Shown piece after piece: positions 37,643 to 45,745 of a DNA stretch of 64,000 nt (position 1 is its first letter; every line of letters starts with the position of its first letter). The notes beneath the pieces were generated by a model. The model did not search any database. It was not told the origin of the DNA and saw nothing but the letters and a program-made list of their open reading frames with translations. The translations under genes were made by a program, and so were the position numbers. This stretch comes from Phaeodactylibacter xiamenensis (GTDB lineage: Bacteria; Bacteroidota; Bacteroidia; Chitinophagales; Saprospiraceae). The stretch spans positions 310,001 to 374,000 of the forward strand of contig NZ_JPOS01000083.1 in assembly GCF_000759025.1 (NCBI RefSeq). The letters run 5' to 3'.

Positions 37643-38530
37643 CTACTGGCCTGCGAAACGGTAGCGGTCTCCAATGTATTTGATAATTTCACTACTTTTC
37701 TTGATTTTGATATTTGCGGATCCCGTCCGGATGTAGAAGACCTCCTGTTCGTTGCCTTTTTTGTCTACATCACGGTAGAACACGGGCGACTTGGCAGGTG
37801 GCGTATCAATCCGAAAAATCATATGATCATCAATCTTCTCAATATCAAAGGACAACTGTGTAGCGAAGAAGGAACCAAGATTGCGCTGTACCGCACTTGT
37901 GATGCTGCGCTTAAAGTTGTCAATATCTGAAGTGGTGGCATCCAGCCCAATAATCTTGCCCTCGTCGTCTACTCCGCAAAAGACAGTGCCTCCATTTAGA
38001 TTCATGAATGCAGAAAGGGTTTGAATGATCTTATCGCGGTGGTACTTGTCAATAGACTCCTTAAATTCCACCATATCGCTTTCTCCTTTATCGATGATGC
38101 GCTTGCTGTTGGCTGATTCATCAGCAACGAGATAAGTGATGATTTTCTGAGTCAGTGCCCACGAAAGCTTAAGTTTGAGCTCTTCGGGGATTTTGGTGTC
38201 ATCAAATACTTCTGATTTATCAAAAACGATAAGTTTAGACGGCTCCGTTGCGCGGATAGTGCCAAGGCGGGATGTTTTGTTGAAGATGGCAATTTCACCG
38301 AAAAGCTGCCCCTTGGTGTAGGATTTAGGCTCCTTGCGGGTTAAATAGAGGATCAAACGGCCGTAATGAACGATATAAAAAGACTCCCCTTTCTGTTCGA
38401 TAGAAAAAACCTCATGCCCTGCTTCGTAGTCCACAAGCTTACCTACACTGGCCAGTTGTTTGATTTCCGCATCCTCTAAATTGACCAGTTCTTTGCAAGC
38501 GCGCAGGGTTTTAAAAATATCTTCGTTCAT
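37643..38530 (-). CDS. Cyclic-nucleotide-binding domain fused to AlbA_2/Schlafen-like domain
   Basis: A two-domain cytoplasmic protein of 295 residues with no membrane segment. The first part (about 1-130) is a cNMP-binding jelly roll with a near-canonical phosphate cassette: F77-G78-E79 and R88 in GQLFGEIAIFNKTSRLGT. The second (about 148-280) is an AlbA_2 (Schlafen-type, DNA/RNA-binding) domain with ESDMVEFK (E150, E155, K157, matching the Schlafen acidic/lysine triad), AFMNLNGGTVFCGVDDEGKIIGL and YIRTGSANIKI. The order suggests that a cyclic nucleotide controls an RNA/DNA-acting output. Family members vary between regulators and defence effectors. It lies 116 bp downstream of the Fn3-like gene in the same direction. 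Confidence 0.87.
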   Translation of the reverse strand: MNEDIFKTLRACKELVNLEDAEIKQLASVGKLVDYEAGHEVFSIEQKGESFYIVHYGRLILYLTRKEPKSYTKGQLFGEIAIFNKTSRLGTIRATEPSKLIVFDKSEVFDDTKIPEELKLKLSWALTQKIITYLVADESANSKRIIDKGESDMVEFKESIDKYHRDKIIQTLSAFMNLNGGTVFCGVDDEGKIIGLDATTSDIDNFKRSITSAVQRNLGSFFATQLSFDIEKIDDHMIFRIDTPPAKSPVFYRDVDKKGNEQEVFYIRTGSANIKIKKSSEIIKYIGDRYRFAGQ

Positions 38531-38646
38531 CGTTTGGCATCGTTTTATTCAGTCCTTTTAATATGGCATTCAGATCAACCAAATACCTGCGCAATAAAGC
38601 TAAGGAAAAAAATGAAACTGCCCTGAAGAAAACCTGACACAGTGGG

Positions 38647-39192
38647 TCAGTGAACGAGATTCCTTGTCTGATGCGCAATATAACCAATGAACCCAAGCAG
38701 CCCCAAAATGATAAGGTATTCATCGAACGGGTTATCCACCTGAAGGATTACGGGCTCGGAAGCCTGAAACGAAACGCCGTCCGACTCATTCACAAGACGG
38801 TATTCGTAGGCTTCACCTGGCTGGACGCGCACATCCCAAAAACTAAACTCGCGCTGACCTGCTGCCGCAGTAACCCGCCCTACCTTTTTCCAGGTATTGT
38901 TTTCGAGGGCCCGCTCAATAATAAAAGACACCTCATCTGCAGGCTTATCTACTACCCATGACAGTAAAACGGATACATGGTGAGCTTTGGCAACAAAGCT
39001 GCTCAACTGTAAAGACCGCTCCATACCCATAGCAGATCGTGTGAAATGGGAACTGGAAGATGCAACGATACTTTCGCTGACAAATTGGACATTCTGGACG
39101 TCTACTGCCTTTGGCGTATTGGCAGCCACCGTTTGGGGTCGGAAAAACGAAATACAAGAAGCAAACAAAAATAGATAGAACAGGTTTTTCAT
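38647..39192 (-). CDS. Exported Fn3-like protein with C-terminal membrane anchor
   Basis: Encodes 181 residues from the ATG at 39192 (MKNLFYLFLFASCISFF). Signal peptide, a low-complexity linker, one fibronectin type III/Ig-like sandwich (about 75-150, with VSVLLSWVVDKPADEVSFII and YEYRLVN), and a hydrophobic segment near the C terminus (YLIILGLLGFIGYIAH) before QTRNLVH. The single C-terminal helix suggests membrane anchoring with the domain outside. The start is only about 44 bp from the large inverted repeat. Function unknown. Confidence 0.7.
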   Translation of the reverse strand: MKNLFYLFLFASCISFFRPQTVAANTPKAVDVQNVQFVSESIVASSSSHFTRSAMGMERSLQLSSFVAKAHHVSVLLSWVVDKPADEVSFIIERALENNTWKKVGRVTAAAGQREFSFWDVRVQPGEAYEYRLVNESDGVSFQASEPVILQVDNPFDEYLIILGLLGFIGYIAHQTRNLVH

Positions 39193-39235
39193 GCTGGGCA
39201 TTGAGTAAATAGTTGTTTCCTAAAAGGTTCAATAA

Positions 39236-39284
39236 TCCAATTTATGTTCCTAAAGCAAACGGTGCTTCAGGAACATAAATTGGA
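39236..39284. repeat. 49-bp perfect inverted repeat in a divergent intergenic region
   Basis: TCCAATTTATGTTCCT (39236-39251) and its exact complement AGGAACATAAATTGGA (39269-39284) flank a 17-nt centre, itself holding AAGC/GCTT. It lies between two divergently transcribed genes (starts at 39192 and 39396), so it does not fit a gene-end terminator. It could be an operator, a structured RNA, or a small repeat element. Confidence 0.8.
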
Positions 39285-39395
39285 CAGGAGCTCAACAGTT
39301 ATGAAGTCTCCCGGGGTTATCAGTTCTAGTGTTTGCTTAAATCATTAATGGTAGGGCACCCAAATATAAAGATTATTCAGAGAAAGCACAATGAT

Positions 39396-39653
39396 ATGCG
39401 TCAATCCTTTAAGAAAGCGCTTCAAAAAAGGCTCCTTGAAGAAGACTTTGAAGGAGTGATCAAATCCCTGATTACCTTATCAGATCAAATGGGCAACAAC
39501 CTGCTCCTGAACGATGCAGTACTGTGTTATCAGCGCTGGCAGGAACTACAAAGGAAACGCAACAGTGACGCACCCTCGTCTCCGGATACAGAAAGGCTCA
39601 ATATGCAGCTCAAACAGGGACTTTGGCAAATGATTGAACAATTGCCGGAATAA
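39396..39653 (+). CDS. Small protein resembling effector-associated domain 11 (EAD11)
   Basis: Encodes 85 residues from the ATG at 39396 (MRQSFKKALQKRL); the ORF begins upstream at 39333 but that part lacks coding character. An all-helical pattern: LLEEDFEGVIKSL, then NDAVLCYQRWQELQRKR, then ERLNMQLKQGLWQMIEQLPE. This spacing of N-x-A-x-L-x-x-R-x-x-x-L and the final helix resembles EAD11, an adaptor module of Bacteroidota conflict and signalling systems that normally is fused to or paired with an effector. As a stand-alone protein it would be unusual. The EAD11 call is from pattern memory and needs a profile search. Confidence 0.5.
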   Translation: MRQSFKKALQKRLLEEDFEGVIKSLITLSDQMGNNLLLNDAVLCYQRWQELQRKRNSDAPSSPDTERLNMQLKQGLWQMIEQLPE

Positions 39654-39667
39654 TCAGGAAAAAACAT

Positions 39668-39675
39668 TACCTTTG
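39668..39675 (+). promoter_or_regulatory. -7 box TACCTTTG for the DEAD-box helicase
   Basis: Perfect TAnnTTTG at 39668-39675, 15 bp after the previous gene's stop; TTG at 39642-39644 lies 23 bp upstream. It predicts a transcript start near 39682, about 158 nt before the helicase start codon. Confidence 0.6.
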
Positions 39676-39682
39676 TCCCCGA

Positions 39683-39839
39683 TTTCGAGTAGCGGAAGCT
39701 TAGAATGAACGCACAAGACGGGTTTGTGCTCAAACTGCGGGCCTGACAGCCTGCTCAGGACGGTGATGCTCCGCCCAATACTGCAAAGCTCAAATGCTAC
39801 TCATCATTGCTGCTGCGGAGTGCAGCTTAACATTTGATC
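39683..39839 (+). other. Long leader of the DEAD-box helicase with a short upstream ORF
   Basis: The leader holds a 13-codon ORF (ATG near 39704 to TGA near 39745, MNAQDGFVLKLRA), a hairpin CCTGA/TCAGG (39742-39746 with 39755-39759) and a hairpin GCTGC/GCAGC (39812-39816 with 39822-39826, loop ggagt). Cold-shock-type helicase genes often have regulatory leaders in other bacteria. Its role here is inferred. Confidence 0.45.
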
Positions 39840-41504
39840 ATGAGTACTTTTGAGTCACTGGGCCTCTCCCAGTCTATCACTGAAGCTGTGTCTGCTATCG
39901 GCTTCGAATCTCCAACTGCCATTCAGGAACAAGCCATTCCCCGCCTGCTTTCCGGCGAGGAAGACTTCGTGGGCCTGGCCCAAACGGGTACCGGCAAAAC
40001 GGCGGCTTTTGGCCTGCCGCTGCTGCACCGAACCGACGTGGCATTGCCATTCGTACAATCTCTGGTGCTGGCCCCTACCCGAGAGCTTTGCCTGCAAATC
40101 TGCAGAGAACTGGAGTCTTTCTCAAAAAACCAGACCAAGCTGAAAATCCTCCCGGTATACGGAGGAGCTGACATTCGCCGGCAGATAAAAGCGCTTGAAC
40201 AAGGCGTGCAGGTCCTGGTAGCCACTCCTGGCCGTTTGCGTGACCTCATGCGCCGGGGCAAAGTTGATTATACCCACCTGCAGCAAGTCGTGCTGGATGA
40301 AGCCGATGAAATGCTCAATATGGGCTTCAAAGAGGAAATTGATGAGATACTGGAAGCCGTCCCGGAACAACGCCGTACCTGGCTTTTTTCGGCTACCATG
40401 CCACCGGATGTCCGCCGAATCTCTCAGGACTATATGGATAACCCCTTTGAGCTGTCGGTAGGCACACAGAACTCCGGCAACGTAGACATTAGCCACCAAT
40501 ACGTAGTTTTACGCCCCGCAGAACGCTACGAGGCACTACGCCGGTTCCTGGATATGGAGCCGGACCTCTTCGGGCTCGTCTTTTGCCGCACACGCCGGGA
40601 AACCGCAGAAGTGGCAGAACAACTGACCCGGGATGGCTACAAAGCAGATGCCATCCACGGTGACCTTAATCAGGCACAGCGCGACCGGGTCATGCAGGGC
40701 TTCCGCGACCGCCGGCTGCGAATCCTGGTGGCCACGGACGTTGCCGCAAGGGGCATTGATGTCGACAACATCACCCATGTTTTCCATTTCAACATCCCGG
40801 ATGACCTCAACTTCTATACCCACCGCTCCGGCCGTACCGGGCGGGCTGGCAATAAAGGGATTAGCCTCGTCCTCGCCCATCCTAAGGACCGGCACCTGCT
40901 CCGGAAACTGGAGAAAGTCTCCAAAATCACATTTGAAGCGGTGGAAATCCCCTCCGGCCCAGCTATATTCGAACAGCGGTTGATGCGCTTTTTTGATAAA
41001 ATCAGTGAAGCATCACCAAACCCGGAACTGATGGACTATCTACCGGAGATTGCTGCTAAGTTCGAAGGCTTGTCCCGGGAAGAACTGCTGCTCCGGGTTG
41101 CCTCTGCCACTATGCCTAAAAAGATGCAGGCTTACGCCAAAAGCAAGCCGATCGGGCAAAAACCACGGGCAGATAAAGCCTTCCTGAAGCCCAATGAGTC
41201 CCGCCGGGTATTCGTCAATATCGGTCAAATGGATATCAATGGCAAAGGGGAACTCCTCGCCTACCTGTGCGAAAAGGGGGGCATCAACGGTGCTGACGTC
41301 GGAAAAATCGACCTGCAGAAAAAGCATGCCTTCGTACAGGTTGAAGTACAGGCTGCTGCCTCACTGATAAACAAACTCGATGGGCAAACCTACGATGGCC
41401 GCACACTGCGGGTAAACGATGGCGGGCCACAGCCGGGGCAGTCCAATAAGAAACGCCGGTCTTTCCCCAAGCGCAAAAAAGGCAAAAAGAAGTTTGCAAA
41501 GTAA
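39840..41504 (+). CDS. DEAD-box ATP-dependent RNA helicase with DbpA-type RNA-binding domain
   Basis: Remodels structured RNA, probably in ribosome assembly or cold adaptation. It has 554 residues; the ATG at 39840 is preferred to a TTG at 39834. Complete helicase core: Q motif (FESPTAIQEQAIP), I (AQTGTGKT), Ia (PTREL), II (DEAD), III (SAT), V (ARGID) and VI (HRSGRTGR). The C-terminal domain (about 460-535, RRVFVNIGQMDINGKGELL, KIDLQKKHAFVQVEV) is the DbpA-type RNA-binding fold, followed by a basic tail (KKRRSFPKRKKGKKK). CsdA/DeaD-like; I do not assign a symbol. It has its own promoter and leader. Confidence 0.95.
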   Translation: MSTFESLGLSQSITEAVSAIGFESPTAIQEQAIPRLLSGEEDFVGLAQTGTGKTAAFGLPLLHRTDVALPFVQSLVLAPTRELCLQICRELESFSKNQTKLKILPVYGGADIRRQIKALEQGVQVLVATPGRLRDLMRRGKVDYTHLQQVVLDEADEMLNMGFKEEIDEILEAVPEQRRTWLFSATMPPDVRRISQDYMDNPFELSVGTQNSGNVDISHQYVVLRPAERYEALRRFLDMEPDLFGLVFCRTRRETAEVAEQLTRDGYKADAIHGDLNQAQRDRVMQGFRDRRLRILVATDVAARGIDVDNITHVFHFNIPDDLNFYTHRSGRTGRAGNKGISLVLAHPKDRHLLRKLEKVSKITFEAVEIPSGPAIFEQRLMRFFDKISEASPNPELMDYLPEIAAKFEGLSREELLLRVASATMPKKMQAYAKSKPIGQKPRADKAFLKPNESRRVFVNIGQMDINGKGELLAYLCEKGGINGADVGKIDLQKKHAFVQVEVQAAASLINKLDGQTYDGRTLRVNDGGPQPGQSNKKRRSFPKRKKGKKKFAK

Positions 41505-41613
41505 GCCTGCAAGGCTCCGATTTTAACGGGTTTTCTGCTATATTGGATCCCGGGGCACAGCAAATGCCGCGCCCTGCTATTTCTTTGATCACAACAAACA
41601 GAAAACCCACATT

Positions 41614-43236
41614 ATGGCAGATTCAAAAGGCACCTTGCCCCGCGTAGCCTACTTTTGCATGGAGTACGGGCTGGACAACCGCTTCAAAGCCTATGCAGGT
41701 GGCCTGGGCATCCTGGCTGGCGACTATATGAAAGGCGCGAAGCAGTACGACTACCCTATCGTCGGCATTGGCATTAAATGGAAACAGGGTTATACCGACC
41801 AATTCATTGGGGAGGATGGCAAGCCCTACGATTCTTACCGCAACTACAACTACGACGACTTTATGGAGGATACCGGCATTACGGTGAATGTCGAAATCCG
41901 TGGCCGAAATGTCGCCTGCAAAGTCTGGAAACTCGAGGCTTTCGGCAATGCCCCGCTCTACCTGCTCGATACGGATGTGCCGGGTAATGAAGATGGCTGG
42001 ATTACAGGGCAGCTCTACGGCTGGTTTGGAGAAGAGCGGATCGCGCAGGAGCTGGTCCTCGGTGTAGGCGGTGTGAGGGCTCTCCGCTCCCTGGGCATTG
42101 AGGTAGATGTCTACCACTTTAATGAAGGTCATGCCCTGTTTGCCGGCTTTGAGCTGATGCGCGAAAAGATGGAAGACGGGATGACTTTCGAGGAAGCCTG
42201 GGCTGCAAGCAAAAACGAAATCGTATTCACCACCCACACGCCTGTAATTCAGGGCAATGAGTCCCACCCGGTCGACCGCCTGATGTACATGGGCGCCAAC
42301 CTGGGCATGAAACCCAGCCAACTCCGCCGCCTGGCGGGCGACCCTTTCAATATGACTGTGGGAGCATTGCGCCTTTCCAAAAAATCGAATGCCGTAGCTC
42401 AATTGCACGGCGAGACGGCAAACCAAATGTGGAAGCACATCCACGACCGTTCCGATATCGTTGCCATTACCAATGGTATCCATCAGGGTACCTGGGTGGA
42501 TCAGGCGATGCTTGATGCTGCTGAGGCTGGCAAAGACCTCTGGGAACCGCACCTGAAGAACAAGCGGGCACTCATTGACCTTGTCAAACGCAAGAACGGT
42601 GTTACCCTCGACGAAGAAAAGCTGATCATCGGCTTCGCGCGCCGCTCCGTGCCTTACAAGCGCAGCGACCTGATCTTCTCCAAACCTGAAGTTATTGAGC
42701 CTTACCTGAAGGAAGGCAAGATTCAGCTCGTCTTTTCCGGTCGTGCCCACCCCCTGGACGATACCGGCAAAGCGATTGCAGCCAATCTCGTGCGCATGTC
42801 CAAGCTCTATCCCAATGCCGTGGTCTTCCTGGAAAACTACGATATGGAAATTGGTGCCGCCATCACCCGCGGCTCCGATGTATGGCTCAACAACCCACGC
42901 CGCCCTAAGGAAGCAAGTGGAACTTCCGGCATGAAAGCCTCTATGAACGGGGTGCTCAACCTTAGCGTACTCGACGGCTGGTGGCCGGAAGCCTGCCAGG
43001 ATAGCGTCAATGGCTGGCAGATCGGCAATGCCTTCGAAAGCGACAACTTGGAAGAACAGGATGACAACGACCGGGAGGCGCTCTACGACGTGCTGCTGAA
43101 CAAAGTCGTGCCCACCTACTACGATAACCGCAAAAAATGGCTAAAAATGATGCACGCCAGCATTCAGAGCACCCGCGATGCCTTTGGAGTCAAGCGGATG
43201 CTGGAAGAGTACTACGATTTGCTGTACACCGCGTAG
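41614..43236 (+). CDS. glgP: Alpha-glucan phosphorylase (short GT35 type)
   Basis: Releases glucose-1-phosphate from glycogen or maltodextrins, GT35 family, PLP-dependent. It has 540 residues, the short form found in many bacteria and archaea (about 300 residues fewer than E. coli GlgP). The PLP lysine segment is RPKEASGTSGMKASMNGVLN near residue 430; YFCMEYGLDNRFKAYAGGLG at the start and VYHFNEGHALFAGFE near 170 are family hallmarks. The symbol is by activity; short members are sometimes named malP. It is followed by a strong hairpin at 43298-43333. Confidence 0.93.
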   Translation: MADSKGTLPRVAYFCMEYGLDNRFKAYAGGLGILAGDYMKGAKQYDYPIVGIGIKWKQGYTDQFIGEDGKPYDSYRNYNYDDFMEDTGITVNVEIRGRNVACKVWKLEAFGNAPLYLLDTDVPGNEDGWITGQLYGWFGEERIAQELVLGVGGVRALRSLGIEVDVYHFNEGHALFAGFELMREKMEDGMTFEEAWAASKNEIVFTTHTPVIQGNESHPVDRLMYMGANLGMKPSQLRRLAGDPFNMTVGALRLSKKSNAVAQLHGETANQMWKHIHDRSDIVAITNGIHQGTWVDQAMLDAAEAGKDLWEPHLKNKRALIDLVKRKNGVTLDEEKLIIGFARRSVPYKRSDLIFSKPEVIEPYLKEGKIQLVFSGRAHPLDDTGKAIAANLVRMSKLYPNAVVFLENYDMEIGAAITRGSDVWLNNPRRPKEASGTSGMKASMNGVLNLSVLDGWWPEACQDSVNGWQIGNAFESDNLEEQDDNDREALYDVLLNKVVPTYYDNRKKWLKMMHASIQSTRDAFGVKRMLEEYYDLLYTA

Positions 43237-43297
43237 TGTAAAACAAGCAGCCTGGGAGAATATTTAAGCCTTTCCCAACCTGCAAAAATCAGTATTG

Positions 43298-43333
43298 AAG
43301 GGTAACCGACCGAAAAATTGGCCGGTTACCCTT
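43298..43333 (+). terminator. Hairpin after glgP, overlapping the next promoter
   Basis: AAGGGTAACCG (43298-43308) and CGGTTACCCTT (43323-43333) form a perfect 11-bp stem. The next -7-like box TACTTTTG begins at its last base (43333-43340), so terminator and promoter of the downstream gene may overlap. Confidence 0.7.
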
Positions 43334-43356
43334 ACTTTTGGGCAAAACCGTGCTGT

Positions 43357-45636
43357 ATGAAAAAAACGCCCTTTGCTGGACTGATACTACCCCTCCTTTT
43401 CCTGTCTTTTGCCGCGCTGAGCCAAAATGAAGGCAACATCTGGTATTTTGGCAACCAACAGGGTATTGACTTCTCTTCTGGTGACCCGGTCCTGATCACC
43501 AATGGTGCGCTGCAAACATCGGAAGGTTGTGCCTCAGTTTGTGATACAGATGGCAACCTTTTGTACTATACCAACGGAGGCGGACGCACTACCCCGGGAC
43601 AACCCTCGGGAAGCATCTGGAACGCCAGCCATAATGTGTTGTACGACATGGAAGGGCTCCGGGGCGGTGGCTTTGGTGCCGTTCAGTCTGCCCTCTTTAT
43701 CCCTAATCCGGGCAATGCCGATGAGCATTACCTCTTCACCATGGAAGAGCGGGAGTTTGCCAGCGACGGGCTGCCCGCTGGCCAGTTGCAGGGACGCGGG
43801 CTCACGCATTTTTTGCTCAACCGTACCCTGAATGGCGGGCTTGGGGGCACTGTATTTGAGGATGACCGGCTTCATGTCCCCAGTTTTGAATCCCTAAGCG
43901 GCACTCTGCACGGGAATGGTACCGACTTTTGGGTCATCATTGTGGATGACAATACCGGTGATTTTTTCAATTACCGCGTGACACCCACAGAAGTCTTAGG
44001 TCCAACGCTGGAAGAGCGGGACGTCATTGATTCCCTGGCTGGCCCGATTAAGATTTCTCCGGCGCGCAACCGGCTGTTCGTTGGAGGCGTGCTGTATAAT
44101 TTCAATGCCAATAATGGCAATATTTCCAATCCCCGGACCCTGCCCGGAGCCGTCAACTCCATTAGCTACTCCTTCTCCCCCAACGGCAATTACCTGTATG
44201 TGATGGAACCTACCGTCAGCGGTTCTTTGCTGGTGCGTTACGAACCGCTCAATCCCGGTTTCCTGTCCTCGAGAACCATCCTCGGGCCAGGCCCAAATGA
44301 ACGCCTTGGCGCCATGCAGCTTGCTCCGGAAGGCCGCATTTACCTGGTCTCCTACGATGAAGATGCCCCTCAGGTCACCCACCTGCATGCCATTAATTGC
44401 CCCAATTCAGAACAAGCCAATCTGGAGGAGGAAGTCTTTAATTTTCAGACCCCGGATCAGCCCTTCCTGGGCCTCCCCAACTTCATGGACTACATTTTTG
44501 ACACCCAGGAAACCCTGATCGCTGACCTGGGCCCGGATACCACCTTTAGTTGTGATAATGGCCCCATCACCCTCATCCCCCAGACCAATGGCGATGCCTT
44601 CCTGTGGTCGGACGGCTCTACTGATACCAGCCTGACGGTTACCGAACCCGGGATTTACAGCCTGACCGTTACTGCAGATTGTGGCATGGTGAGCGATACT
44701 ATTGAAGTGGAGGAACTGACAGACACCGTCATTGTAAATATCAACGGCCCGAACACCCTCTGCACAGGCGATACCGCCACTTTCGCAGCAACGGCAAATA
44801 TATCAGGTACTTTACTCTGGTCTACCGGAGACACCACGGCCACGATACAGGTGACTAATGGCGGGCTCTACACCATTTTATTTACCGACCTCTGTGGCCG
44901 GCAGGCAACGGATACCCTGATGCTAAATGTGCTGGACGTGCCGCCTATACTTCTTCAGGCACCCGATGCCCTTTGCCCCGATGAAACAGCCGGAGCAAGT
45001 GTGTTTTCAGAGGGTGCTACAGGTTATACCTGGTCAAATGGCAGTGTGGGCGACAGCGTAACGCTGACCGGTGGCGGCACCTACCACATCACCGTGACTA
45101 ACGGATGCGGGGAATTTGATACCGTCTTTTCCATAGACAGCCTAACTTTTCCCACACTGGAGATACAAGGAGCTGCCCCGCTCTGCCCGGGCGGTTCCGT
45201 GCAGCTCAAAGCAGCAACGGAACCTCAAAATGACGTACAATGGTCCAATGGAAGCACAGCCGCCCTCACTACGTTTACCACCCCGGGCGTTTATACCGTG
45301 TTGGCCACTAACCTCTGCGGCACGGTCATGGATAGCATTGACCTACAGCCTATTGGATGCGAGAATTGCTTCTACGTCCCCAATGCCTTCTCTCCAAACG
45401 AAGATGGCATCAATGATGGTTTTCTGCCCATTGACCTGTGCCCTATGCAAAACTACCGCCTGCAAATCTTCTCCCGATGGGGCGGGCTTGTGTTCGAAAG
45501 CGATCAGCTTGGACAAAGCTGGGATGGTAAATCCGGCAGCGAACCGATGAACCCTGGCGCCTATATTTGGCAGCTAACTTACGAACAGGCCGGGCAGCAA
45601 CAGGTGCAGTCCGGTATGGTACATTTGATCCGATAG
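43357..45636 (+). CDS. Large exported protein with Ig-like repeats and T9SS type B sorting domain
   Basis: Encodes 759 residues from the ATG at 43357 (MKKTPFAGLILPLLFLSF); an upstream TTG would add a non-coding prefix. Signal peptide (about 1-22); an N-terminal domain (about 25-400) resembling the WD40/propeller 'NEGNIWYFGNQQGIDF' type of Bacteroidota surface proteins; about four Ig/PKD-like units of 70-80 residues repeating a W-S-x-G motif and CG end (FLWSDGSTDTSLTVTEPGIYS, LLWSTGDTTATIQVTNGGLYT and similar); and the gliding-motility-associated C-terminal domain (about 680-759, VPNAFSPNEDGINDGF to MVHLIR). T9SS type B proteins usually remain at the surface or are released. It is likely an adhesin or matrix protein; the specific role is unknown. 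Confidence 0.9.
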   Translation: MKKTPFAGLILPLLFLSFAALSQNEGNIWYFGNQQGIDFSSGDPVLITNGALQTSEGCASVCDTDGNLLYYTNGGGRTTPGQPSGSIWNASHNVLYDMEGLRGGGFGAVQSALFIPNPGNADEHYLFTMEEREFASDGLPAGQLQGRGLTHFLLNRTLNGGLGGTVFEDDRLHVPSFESLSGTLHGNGTDFWVIIVDDNTGDFFNYRVTPTEVLGPTLEERDVIDSLAGPIKISPARNRLFVGGVLYNFNANNGNISNPRTLPGAVNSISYSFSPNGNYLYVMEPTVSGSLLVRYEPLNPGFLSSRTILGPGPNERLGAMQLAPEGRIYLVSYDEDAPQVTHLHAINCPNSEQANLEEEVFNFQTPDQPFLGLPNFMDYIFDTQETLIADLGPDTTFSCDNGPITLIPQTNGDAFLWSDGSTDTSLTVTEPGIYSLTVTADCGMVSDTIEVEELTDTVIVNINGPNTLCTGDTATFAATANISGTLLWSTGDTTATIQVTNGGLYTILFTDLCGRQATDTLMLNVLDVPPILLQAPDALCPDETAGASVFSEGATGYTWSNGSVGDSVTLTGGGTYHITVTNGCGEFDTVFSIDSLTFPTLEIQGAAPLCPGGSVQLKAATEPQNDVQWSNGSTAALTTFTTPGVYTVLATNLCGTVMDSIDLQPIGCENCFYVPNAFSPNEDGINDGFLPIDLCPMQNYRLQIFSRWGGLVFESDQLGQSWDGKSGSEPMNPGAYIWQLTYEQAGQQQVQSGMVHLIR

Positions 45637-45745
45637 CATTGATCTGTGCGGCGTGGAGTGACTTTACTGTAAGTGAACATCCAAACAAATAACGGTTTTC
45701 GTAATTATATTATAGGAACCGCAAAAACTCCACAAACACATTTCT

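Noticed and set aside
41623-42750. Minus-strand ORF of 375 codons inside glgP
   Set aside because: Shadow of the GT35 coding frame; no domain and no plausible start context.
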